This document shows positions 1-5,588 of a DNA stretch of 6,943 nucleotides, piece by piece. Each line of letters starts with the position of its first letter. Position 1 is the stretch's first letter. Under the pieces are notes generated by a model that had not been told where the DNA came from, ran no database searches, and saw only the letters and a list, made by a program, of their open reading frames with translations. The translations under genes were made by a program, and so were the position numbers. The DNA lies in contig CAAEEC010000256.1 in the NCBI GenBank assembly GCA_900754755.1, positions 1-6,943 of the forward strand, given 5' to 3'. The stretch is from Clostridia bacterium (GTDB lineage Bacteria; Bacillota; Clostridia; Christensenellales; Aristaeellaceae).

Positions 1-1
1 C

Positions 2-748
2 GCCCTCGCCATCCTGCTGGCCGCCGTGCCAGGAGCAGCCAGGCGAGTCCGGAGCGCTATTGGGGAAAGCAGGCCCATACAAAAATTTTCTTCTACTGCC
101 TTGGGAGCGCGCTATTTGCAAGACGCGGCCTTTCGCAATGGCATGCGCCTCTGCCATGGCGTGGTTTTCAACCTTCTGTATGCATTATTCCGCTTAATTT
201 CCGGACTTCACGAAGCTTCCATTTGGTTTGCGGCCATCGCGGCTTATTATTTGGCGCTGGGCAGCCTGCGCGGGTACCTGATTTGGGGCTACTATCGCAG
301 GAAAATATGCGGACCGCTTTACGAATGCCGCTGTTACCGCCGCACGGCATGGCTCCTGTTCCTGCTGAGCCTGCCCATGATTGGCGTGATTGTATTGATG
401 GTCCGCGCGGACGCCAGCTTTTCTTATCCAGGATATATGATTTATCTTTCCGCGCTTTACGCTTTTTACGCCATGATTGCCTCCGCAGTGCATCTGGTGA
501 AATTCCGCAAAGCGGCCAGCCCGATCCTTTCCGCCACCAAGGTGCTGGACGTTGTAGCCGCTATGATGTCCATGCTTGGCTTGCAGAGCGCGTTACTCGC
601 CCGCTTTTCCAGCGATGGGGCATACCGCCAGTGGATGAATGCCTCCACGGGCGGCTGTGTGTATGGACTTGTGATTCTGCTGGCCATAGGGATGCTGGCG
701 CACGCTGCCAAAATGCAAAAGGAGGAGGATGCGCGTGAACCGCTCTGA
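2..748 (+). CDS. Polytopic membrane protein of unknown function, 5'-truncated by the window
   Basis: The reading frame is open from base 2 with no stop upstream, so the gene probably begins before the window. A GTG at 26 is the first possible start inside it, but the residues before it are already hydrophobic and look like the end of another membrane segment. Counting from the GTG, six hydrophobic stretches are visible at about residues 45-64, 66-88, 107-126, 137-158, 173-194 and 209-229, joined by short loops rich in Arg, Lys and Tyr. This is an integral cytoplasmic-membrane protein of six or seven helices. The stretch around YPGYMIY and the Lys/Ser-rich loop before helix 5 look like conserved positions of an unnamed family of clostridial membrane proteins found beside TetR regulators; this is recalled and not tested. 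No catalytic or transport motif is recognised. Its last codons overlap the next gene, so the two are probably co-transcribed and functionally linked. Confidence 0.7.
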   Translation, partial: ALAILLAAVPGAARRVRSAIGESRPIQKFSSTALGARYLQDAAFRNGMRLCHGVVFNLLYALFRLISGLHEASIWFAAIAAYYLALGSLRGYLIWGYYRRKICGPLYECRCYRRTAWLLFLLSLPMIGVIVLMVRADASFSYPGYMIYLSALYAFYAMIASAVHLVKFRKAASPILSATKVLDVVAAMMSMLGLQSALLARFSSDGAYRQWMNASTGGCVYGLVILLAIGMLAHAAKMQKEEDAREPL

Positions 749-1337
749 GAGCAAATACTTCAATACGGCCGCGTGTATGGACGAGGCCCTTTTGGCGCTG
801 CTGGAGAAAAAAGACTTCGCCTATATCACCGTAAAAGAAGTCTGTCAAAAAGCGGGGGTCAACCGCTCCACGTTCTATTTGCATTACGAATCAATGGCCG
901 ATTTGCTTGCTGAAAGTGTAGAATATCTCAAAAAGCAATTCCTGACCTATTTCGCGCCCAATTCCGTTAACATTCTACAAAGAATTCACGATTGCCCGCT
1001 GGACGAGCTCTTCTTAATCACGCCGGAATACCTCGCGCCCTACCTGCGCTATATCCAGGAGCACCGGCGGCTATTTCAAACGGCCGTAGAAAACGCCGCT
1101 ACCCTGCAGCTGGAAGATTTTTACCAGCGTATGTTTCAGCATGTGTTCGCGCCCATCCTGCAGCGCTACCGCGTACCGGAGCAGGATCACTCGTATCTGA
1201 TGACCTTTTATCTCCATGGCCTGATGGCCATCATCACGCAATGGCTAAAACAGGATTGCCAGGATTCTCCGGAGCATGTGATGGCGGTGATCCAGCAGTG
1301 CATCATCCCGCACGATGCCAGTAGGGAGACAGAATAA
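735..1337 (+). CDS. TetR/AcrR-family transcriptional regulator
   Basis: A 200-residue cytoplasmic DNA-binding repressor-type protein. The N-terminal helix-turn-helix is clear: residues about 30-50 read ITVKEVCQKAGVNRSTFYLH and are followed by a Tyr/Glu helix cap and ADLL, the usual TetR pattern. The C-terminal part (about 60-200) is all-helical and would form the dimerisation and ligand-binding domain; its ligand cannot be told from sequence. I chose the GTG at 735 over the ATG at 729 because AGGAGG (723-728) sits six bases before the GTG, whereas the ATG lies hard against the purine run with only three bases after the earlier AGGAGG (720-725). The resulting N-terminus MNRSESKYF also fits the family. 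The gene begins inside the end of the membrane-protein gene (14-base overlap), so TetR regulators in this arrangement commonly control their own operon, which would include that membrane protein. The gene ends 29 bases from the convergent LysR gene. Confidence 0.9.
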   Translation: MNRSESKYFNTAACMDEALLALLEKKDFAYITVKEVCQKAGVNRSTFYLHYESMADLLAESVEYLKKQFLTYFAPNSVNILQRIHDCPLDELFLITPEYLAPYLRYIQEHRRLFQTAVENAATLQLEDFYQRMFQHVFAPILQRYRVPEQDHSYLMTFYLHGLMAIITQWLKQDCQDSPEHVMAVIQQCIIPHDASRETE

Positions 1338-1366
1338 AGCGCAGCTCCGTAGAAGTCCACGCTCCC
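1338..1366. other. Convergent intergenic gap, no clear terminator
   Basis: Only 29 bases separate the stop codons of the TetR (plus) and LysR (minus) genes. I see no stem followed by a T-run in either direction, so the two transcripts may overlap at their 3' ends or rely on factor-dependent termination. Confidence 0.5.
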
Positions 1367-2254
1367 TTATTTTTCCGCCGTGCGCCGTTGCGCCTTCAAT
1401 TCTTCCAGCAGCAGTCCGGCAATGGGAGAAAACACCTGGTATTTTTTCCAGATGACATACATTTTGGTTTCCAGCGGCGGCTCCAGGGGCCGAAAGCACA
1501 AGTCGCTGTCCGACCCGGTGTTCACAAGGCGATTAAACATCAGCATATATCCCAGCCCTTCCCGCACAAAAACCGAGCCGTTGTATGCGAGATTGACCGT
1601 GCCAGAAAGATTCAGCGCATCCGCCTTTTCCCCACACCAGCGGGAAATATCGAATTCCATACCCTGTGCGGAACAAATCAAGGGCAATCCAGCCAAATCT
1701 TCGACGCGTATACAGGTTTTCTTTGCCATAGGATCCGTTTTAAGCATCACAAGGCCCCAGCGGTCCACGCCGGGCACTTCCAGATAATTGTACTTGGAGA
1801 GGTTCGGCGGCTCGGCGATGACCGCAAAATCGATCAGGCCCCGGTCCAGCCGCTCCACCACCTGCTCCGTGTTGCCGCTGGTGAGGTGATAGCGGAACAG
1901 CGGATATTTTTTCTTAAACGCCCTGATGGTGCGCGCCAGATAGCGGATCTGATAGGATTCCGCGCAGCCGATGTGCGCCTCGCCACCCGCGACATCGTCC
2001 AGCGTCGCGAATTCCCCGGCCGTTTTGTCCACCATATCCACAATGTCCTCCGCCCGCTTGCGCAGCAGCATGCCTTCATCCGTCAGGCTCAATCCGGCGC
2101 TGCCCCGGCGGAAGAGCTTCTTGCCCAATTCCTGCTCCAGATCCTTCATCTGCTTGGATAGCGCCGGTTGGGAAACGTGCAGCGTTTCCGCCGCCCGCGA
2201 CATATTGCCCGCCCGGGCGATTTCCAGAAAATAGCGCAATACGCGGATCTCCAT
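1367..2254 (-). CDS. LysR-family transcriptional regulator
   Basis: A 295-residue protein of standard LysR length. The winged helix-turn-helix lies at about residues 1-60 (MEIRVLRYFLEIARAGNMSR, then AAETLHVSQPALSKQMKDLE), with the typical start to the linker helix at LSLTDEGMLLRKRAEDI. The rest, from about residue 90, is the two-lobed periplasmic-binding-protein-like effector domain (for example the GLIDFAVI segment). An upstream ATG-like extension in the same frame is rejected: the ATG at 2254 has AAGGAG (2269-2264 on the minus strand) nine bases before it, and the longer form would start upstream of the gene's own promoter. Its consensus promoter and a divergently transcribed small protein/alcohol dehydrogenase operon share a 140-base region, the classic LysR arrangement, so it most likely activates that operon and represses itself. 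The effector cannot be inferred. Confidence 0.95.
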   Translation of the reverse strand: MEIRVLRYFLEIARAGNMSRAAETLHVSQPALSKQMKDLEQELGKKLFRRGSAGLSLTDEGMLLRKRAEDIVDMVDKTAGEFATLDDVAGGEAHIGCAESYQIRYLARTIRAFKKKYPLFRYHLTSGNTEQVVERLDRGLIDFAVIAEPPNLSKYNYLEVPGVDRWGLVMLKTDPMAKKTCIRVEDLAGLPLICSAQGMEFDISRWCGEKADALNLSGTVNLAYNGSVFVREGLGYMLMFNRLVNTGSDSDLCFRPLEPPLETKMYVIWKKYQVFSPIAGLLLEELKAQRRTAEK

Positions 2255-2284
2255 AAAGCCACTCTCCTTCGGGTTTCCGGGCAT

Positions 2285-2313
2285 AGTATAGCGCAAATCG
2301 CTATTCCTGTCAA
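2285..2313 (-). promoter_or_regulatory. Promoter of the LysR gene
   Basis: On the minus strand TTGACA (2313-2308) and TATACT (2290-2285) are separated by exactly 17 bases. This is a perfect -35 box and a five-of-six -10 box. Transcription should start near 2278, giving a short leader of about 24 bases that carries the SD. The -35 box lies two bases from the central palindrome, so a protein bound there would block this promoter. Confidence 0.8.
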
Positions 2314-2315
2314 GA

Positions 2316-2353
2316 ATATCGCGATATAAAATATAAATATTGGACATATCGCG
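2316..2353. promoter_or_regulatory. Candidate LysR operator: palindrome plus phased half-site
   Basis: ATATCGCGATAT at 2316-2327 is a perfect 12-bp palindrome lying between the two opposing -35 boxes. Its half sequence ATATCGCG recurs at 2346-2353, exactly 30 bp away, about three helical turns. Relative to the predicted rightward start near 2376, the sites centre at about -54 and -26. LysR regulators typically bind a strong palindromic recognition site near -65 and a weaker activation site near the -35 box, so the layout fits. Assignment to this LysR protein is inference from position. Confidence 0.6.
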
Positions 2354-2369
2354 CGTGGGCGCTTATAAT
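2341..2369 (+). promoter_or_regulatory. Promoter of the small protein/alcohol dehydrogenase operon
   Basis: TGGACA (2341-2346) and TATAAT (2364-2369) are 17 bases apart, a five-of-six -35 box with a perfect -10 box. Transcription should begin near 2376, about 18 bases before the ATG at 2394. The second copy of the operator half sequence overlaps the last base of the -35 box and the spacer. Confidence 0.8.
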
Positions 2370-2393
2370 ACGCACTGCGGGAGGTGCAAAGGA

Positions 2394-2645
2394 ATGGCGG
2401 AAGCGTTTGATACCCTGGGCATGCTCTATCAAAACCTGCAGGACGCCGGTTGCGACGCGCAGACCGTGCAGGCCTGCATGGCCCTGGCAGAAGCGGGAAA
2501 CGCGAGCGGAATGCTGGGCCTCCTCCTGAAACACCGCGCAACCCTTTGCCAAACGGTGCGCGCGGAGCAAAAGAAAGTGGATTGCCTGGATTACCTGATT
2601 TACGCGCTGAAAAAGGGCGCAGAAAACCCAAAGCAGGGAATTTGA
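2394..2645 (+). CDS. Small helical protein of unknown function
   Basis: An 83-residue soluble protein with no signal peptide or membrane segment. The ATG at 2394 has GGAGG (2380-2384) nine bases upstream; the longer in-frame form from a TTG at 2340 would begin inside the promoter and cannot be right. The sequence looks all-helical, with an N-terminal segment (about 1-30), a middle helix (GMLGLLLKHRATL) and a charged C-terminal helix containing KKVDCLDYLIYALKK. The last helix recalls the coiled-coil ends of MerR-type regulators, but there is no DNA-binding domain; that resemblance is an impression only. It has four cysteines (three of them in hydrophobic helical contexts) that do not form a CxxC motif. 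It is the first gene of the operon with the alcohol dehydrogenase, 15 bases upstream of it, so it may assist or modulate that enzyme. I do not recognise a named family. Confidence 0.75.
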   Translation: MAEAFDTLGMLYQNLQDAGCDAQTVQACMALAEAGNASGMLGLLLKHRATLCQTVRAEQKKVDCLDYLIYALKKGAENPKQGI

Positions 2646-2660
2646 GAAAGGATGGCCATT

Positions 2661-3836
2661 ATGAACCTGAAATTCGATTTCAACAACCCTACGCGCATTC
2701 TGTTTGGCAGCGGCGCGCTCAACGAGCTCGGCAGCCAACGCATGCCCGGCAAAAAGGCGCTTTTGCTGATGTCCGGCGGCAAATCCGCCAGGGTGAGCGG
2801 CGCTTACGGGCGCACGCTCGAGCAGCTGGCCAGGGCGGGCGTGGAAGCGGTGGAATTTGCCAAGGTGATGGAGAACCCCATTCAAGAAATGGTGATGGAA
2901 GGCGCGGCCTTCGACCGGGAAAACGGCTGCGATTTCATCGTAGCGCTGGGCGGCGGTGCGGTGCTGGATTCCGCTGTGGCCATCGCCGCCATGGCCACCA
3001 ATCCCGGCGACCTGTGGGATTATGTGAACGGCGGCACGGGCAAGGGCCAGCCGCTGGCGCATCCCGGCCTGCCCATCGTCACCATCACGCTCACCGCGGG
3101 CACGGGGTCGGAAGTCAATTGCTGGGGCGTGATTTCCAACCTGGAAACCAGGGAAAAAATCGGCTTTGGCTATCCCGAGCTCACGCCCGTGCTGGCGATC
3201 GTGGACCCGGAGCTGATGAAAACCGTGCCCGCCCAATACACGGCCTACCAGGGCTTTGACGCGCTGTTCCACAACACCGAGGTGATGATGTCAAGCGGCG
3301 TGAACATCCTCAGCGAAACCATCGCCCTGTCCGCCATTGAGAATATCGCCAAATACCTGCCCCGCGCGGTGCAGGACGGCAACGACCTGGAAGCGCGCGA
3401 ACGCGTCGCCTATGGCAGCACCATGGCCGGGATCACCATGCAGCTGACCTCCACCACGGCCCAGCACAGCATGGAGCACGCCATGAGCGCCTATCACCAC
3501 AACCTGCCCCACGGCGCGGGCCTGATCATGATTTCCCAGGCTTTCGCGGAGTTCTTCATCGAACGCCACGCCTGCGACGGGCAGTTCATCAAGATGGCCC
3601 GCGCCATGGGAATGCCTGAGGCGGACAAGCCGGAGGATTTCCTCACCGCCCTTGCGCAATTGCAGGAGGCCTGCGGCGTGGCGGATTTGAAGATGAGCGA
3701 TTACGGGATCCGGAAAGACGAGTGCATGGCGTTGGCCATCAACGCGCGGGAGACCATGGGCGGCCTGTTCCTGGCCAATCCCTGCCCGATGTCGGATGAG
3801 GAGTGCGCGGGCGTTTTCGCCAGGGCCTACCGGTAA
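2661..3836 (+). CDS. Iron-containing (group III) alcohol dehydrogenase
   Basis: A 391-residue cytoplasmic NAD(P)-dependent oxidoreductase that interconverts an alcohol and an aldehyde or ketone; the natural substrate is unknown. The N-terminal Rossmann-like domain opens with NPTRILFGSG and carries the nucleotide motif GGGAVLDS (about 97-104) and TAGTGSE (about 146-152). The C-terminal helical domain holds the metal ligands: Asp200 and His204 in GFDALFH, His269 in HSMEH, and His284 in NLPHG. The set is complete, so the enzyme should be active with iron or another divalent metal. The start at 2661 is preferred to the ATG at 2652, because GAAAGG (2646-2651) is nine bases before 2661 but touches the earlier ATG. 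Overall it resembles the butanol dehydrogenase/YqhD-like branch more than glycerol dehydrogenase. It is the second gene of an operon divergent from the LysR regulator, which probably controls it. Confidence 0.95.
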   Translation: MNLKFDFNNPTRILFGSGALNELGSQRMPGKKALLLMSGGKSARVSGAYGRTLEQLARAGVEAVEFAKVMENPIQEMVMEGAAFDRENGCDFIVALGGGAVLDSAVAIAAMATNPGDLWDYVNGGTGKGQPLAHPGLPIVTITLTAGTGSEVNCWGVISNLETREKIGFGYPELTPVLAIVDPELMKTVPAQYTAYQGFDALFHNTEVMMSSGVNILSETIALSAIENIAKYLPRAVQDGNDLEARERVAYGSTMAGITMQLTSTTAQHSMEHAMSAYHHNLPHGAGLIMISQAFAEFFIERHACDGQFIKMARAMGMPEADKPEDFLTALAQLQEACGVADLKMSDYGIRKDECMALAINARETMGGLFLANPCPMSDEECAGVFARAYR

Positions 3837-3854
3837 AAGCGCCGCGGGGAACTT

Positions 3855-3887
3855 TTTGCGCGTTCGTTACGAACATGCGCGAATTTT
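3855..3887 (+). terminator. Probable intrinsic terminator of the alcohol dehydrogenase operon
   Basis: GTTCG (3862-3866) pairs with CGAAC (3870-3874) around a TTA loop. GCGC on each side (3858-3861 and 3877-3880) extends the stem across a two-base AT bulge, and TTTT follows at 3884-3887. T-runs lie on both sides, so it could work in either direction. The short final T-run makes it a weaker example than the riboswitch terminator. It ends four bases before the -35 box of the thiamine operon. Confidence 0.55.
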
Positions 3888-3891
3888 GCCC

Positions 3892-3920
3892 TTGCAATTC
3901 GGGCCAGCGCGCGGTATAAT
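3892..3920 (+). promoter_or_regulatory. Promoter of the thiamine operon
   Basis: TTGCAA (3892-3897), a four-of-six -35 box, and a perfect TATAAT (3915-3920) are 17 bases apart. The predicted start (about 3926-3928) falls within the first strand of the riboswitch P1 helix, so the mRNA begins almost directly with the aptamer. Confidence 0.75.
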
Positions 3921-3921
3921 A

Positions 3922-4021
3922 AGGGCACAGCGGGGAGCTTGTGTGACAGGCTGAGAGGAAGGTATGACCTTCGACCCATAACCTGATTTGGATAATGCCA
4001 ACGTAGGGATGCCTGTGCCTT
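3922..4021 (+). promoter_or_regulatory. TPP (THI-box) riboswitch aptamer
   Basis: The conserved THI-box elements are present in order: CGGGGAGC (3931-3938), CTGAGAGG (3951-3958), GACCC (3973-3977), ACCTGATTTGG (3981-3991) and then ATAATGCC leading to GTAGGGA (4003-4009). The helix P1 pairs 3922-3930 with 4013-4021 (nine pairs, one G-U). P3 is GCTTGT (3937-3942) with ACAGGC (3946-3951). P5 is TTGG (3988-3991) with CCAA (3998-4001), where a U-A pair replaces the C-G pair found in E. coli thiM, a compensated change. An accessory hairpin AAGGT/ACCTT (3959-3971) sits between the P3 and P2 strands. In this family TPP binding stabilises the aptamer and turns the downstream thiamine genes off; here thiM-thiE-HAD-thiD follow. 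Confidence 0.97.
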
Positions 4022-4031
4022 CGTGTATGCG

Positions 4032-4064
4032 GGGAAATTGCCAAATCGGTGATTTCCCTTTTTT
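4032..4064 (+). terminator. Riboswitch expression platform: intrinsic terminator
   Basis: GGGAAATTGCC (4032-4042) pairs with GGTGATTTCCC (4048-4058) to form an 11-bp stem with two wobble pairs and a five-base loop, followed directly by six T residues (4059-4064). It lies between the aptamer and thiM, so control is by premature transcription termination. CCAAATCGG (4041-4049), covering the loop and the top two pairs, is complementary to CTGATTTGG (3983-3991) inside the aptamer, a candidate antiterminator. Confidence 0.92.
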
Positions 4065-4138
4065 GTATGCGCGCAGAAGCATGCGATGGATTTCCGCTGA
4101 ATACCGCATCCGAATCGCATTCGGGGAAAGAGGCCATT

Positions 4139-4960
4139 ATGCTGGGAACTTGTCTGGAAAATGTACGCAAAACCGTGCCGCTGGTGCACAACATCACGAA
4201 CTATGTGACCGTGAACGACGTGGCGAACGCGCTGCTCGCCTGTGGAGGCAGCCCCATCATGTCCGACGAGCCGGAAGACGTGGCGGACATCACCTCCATT
4301 TGCGGCGGGCTGAACATCAACACCGGCACGCTGAACCGGCGCAGCATCGAGGCCATGTTCATCGCTGGCGCAAGGGCCAAAGAGTTGGGTCATGTGGTGC
4401 TGCTGGATCCCGTCGGCGCGGGCGCGAGCGCGCTGCGCACTGATACGGCCCTCGCGCTGATGGAGAAAGTGCGTCCGGACGTGATCCGCGGCAACATCTC
4501 GGAAATCAAAACGCTGGCGCTGGGCAGCGGCACCACCAAGGGCGTGGACGCAGACGCCGCCGACACTGTGACCGAGGCCAATCTGGACGCGATGGTGGAA
4601 TTCACCCGCCGCTTCGCGGAAAAGACCGGCGCCGTCATCGCCATCACGGGAGCGATCGATCTGGTGTCCGACGCGAAAACCACCTATATCATCCGCAACG
4701 GGCGCGCCGAGATGAGCAAAATCACGGGCACGGGCTGCCAGCTTTCCGGCGTGGCCACGGCCTATGCTGTCGCGAACCCGCAGAGCAAAACCGTGGCCGT
4801 GGCCGCCGCGGTGTGCCTGATGGGGCTGGCGGGCGAGATTGGCTTTGCCCATCTGCAGCCGGGCGAGGGCAATTCCAGCTACCGCAACCGCATCATTGAC
4901 GCGATTTATAACATGGATGCCGCCACGCTGGAAAAAGGAGCCCGTTATGAAGTGCGATAA
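4139..4960 (+). CDS. thiM: Hydroxyethylthiazole kinase
   Basis: This 273-residue ribokinase-fold enzyme phosphorylates 4-methyl-5-(2-hydroxyethyl)thiazole with ATP, the thiazole salvage step of thiamine synthesis in the cytoplasm. Its length matches the family. Visible signatures are NITNYVTVNDVAN (18-30), GLNINTGTLN (57-66), the DPVGAGAS motif (90-97), IRGNISEI (116-123) and the ATP/anion-hole region ITGTGC (195-200), with Cys200 at the position of the conserved active-site cysteine. The ATG at 4139 has AAAGAGG (4127-4133) five bases upstream; the 30-codon in-frame extension would begin inside the terminator stem and is rejected. It is the first gene after the TPP riboswitch, and thiE starts within its last 14 bases, so translation of the two is coupled. 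Confidence 0.97.
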   Translation: MLGTCLENVRKTVPLVHNITNYVTVNDVANALLACGGSPIMSDEPEDVADITSICGGLNINTGTLNRRSIEAMFIAGARAKELGHVVLLDPVGAGASALRTDTALALMEKVRPDVIRGNISEIKTLALGSGTTKGVDADAADTVTEANLDAMVEFTRRFAEKTGAVIAITGAIDLVSDAKTTYIIRNGRAEMSKITGTGCQLSGVATAYAVANPQSKTVAVAAAVCLMGLAGEIGFAHLQPGEGNSSYRNRIIDAIYNMDAATLEKGARYEVR

Positions 4961-5588
4961 AAAAGATTTGCTGCTCTACGCGGTCACCGACCGGACCTGG
5001 CTGGGCGGCCGGACGCTGGCGGAGCAGGTGGAAGAGGCGCTCCGGGGCGGCGCGACCTTCGTGCAACTGCGCGAAAAGGAACTCGCAGGCGAGGCGCTGC
5101 TGGCCGAGGCGCGCGAAATCCAAGCCCTGTGCCGCCGCTACCGCGTGCCCTTCGTCATCGACGACGACGTGGCGCTCGCCCGGCAAATCGACGCGGACGG
5201 CGTACACGTGGGCCAAAGCGATATGGAAGCCCAAAAGGCGCGCGCCCTGCTGGGCGGGGACAAAATCCTTGGCGTTTCGGCGCAAACTGTGGAACAGGCC
5301 GTGCTCGCCGAGCAAAACGGCGCGGACTACCTGGGCGTGGGCGCGGTGTTCCCCACCGGTTCCAAGGCCGACGCGGAGGACGTGAGCCTGGATACCCTGC
5401 GCGCCATCTGCCGGGCGGTTTCCATCCCCGTGGTGGCCATCGGCGGCATCGGCGCGCACAACGTGGAGCAACTGAGGGGCAGCGGCATTTGCGGCGTGGC
5501 GGTGATTAGCGCCATCTTCGCCGCCAAGGACATCCGCGCGGCTGCGGCGGAACTGAAAACGCGCACCCTGCAGGCGGTGGAAGCATGA
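4947..5588 (+). CDS. thiE: Thiamine-phosphate synthase (thiamine-phosphate pyrophosphorylase)
   Basis: This 213-residue TIM-barrel enzyme joins hydroxymethylpyrimidine diphosphate to thiazole phosphate, giving thiamine monophosphate and pyrophosphate. The family motifs are in order: YAVTDR (11-16), FVQLREKE (38-45), FVIDDDV (69-75), ADGVHVGQSD (83-92), ADYLGVGAVFPTGSK (126-140), IPVVAIGGI (160-168) and GVAVISAI (193-200). Asp73 and Asp92 match the Mg-binding aspartates. The residue before Asp73 is Asp where many ThiE proteins have Asn, a conservative change. The start at 4947 is set by AAAGGAG (4934-4940) six bases upstream, located inside the end of thiM. Its TGA overlaps the ATG of the next gene. 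Its substrates are the products of the neighbouring ThiM and ThiD. Confidence 0.97.
   Translation: MKCDKKDLLLYAVTDRTWLGGRTLAEQVEEALRGGATFVQLREKELAGEALLAEAREIQALCRRYRVPFVIDDDVALARQIDADGVHVGQSDMEAQKARALLGGDKILGVSAQTVEQAVLAEQNGADYLGVGAVFPTGSKADAEDVSLDTLRAICRAVSIPVVAIGGIGAHNVEQLRGSGICGVAVISAIFAAKDIRAAAAELKTRTLQAVEA

Noticed and set aside
2255..2347. 31-codon upstream extension of the LysR protein
   Set aside because: It would start upstream of the gene's own TTGACA/TATACT promoter, and the canonical LysR N-terminus with an SD begins at 2254.
2340..2393. In-frame TTG start extending the small protein by 18 residues
   Set aside because: The TTG overlaps the -35 box and the whole extension lies across the promoter; the ATG at 2394 has a well-spaced GGAGG.
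2310..3272. Long minus-strand open frames opposite the alcohol dehydrogenase and thi genes (also near 3827-4852 and 4893-5471)
   Set aside because: They are shadows of high-GC coding sequence: rich in His, Arg, Gly and Ala, without SD sites or family motifs, and lying opposite clearly identified enzymes.
3862..3874. Possible LexA/SOS box at GTTCGTTACGAAC
   Set aside because: The Gram-positive SOS box has GAAC then GTTC four bases apart; here the order is reversed and the spacing is five, and a terminator fits better.
4049..4138. 30-codon N-terminal extension of ThiM
   Set aside because: It would start within the terminator hairpin and has no SD; the family N-terminus fits the ATG at 4139.
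4839..4946. 36-codon N-terminal extension of ThiE inside thiM
   Set aside because: The extension is an out-of-frame reading of thiM with no family resemblance; the SD and family N-terminus fit 4947.
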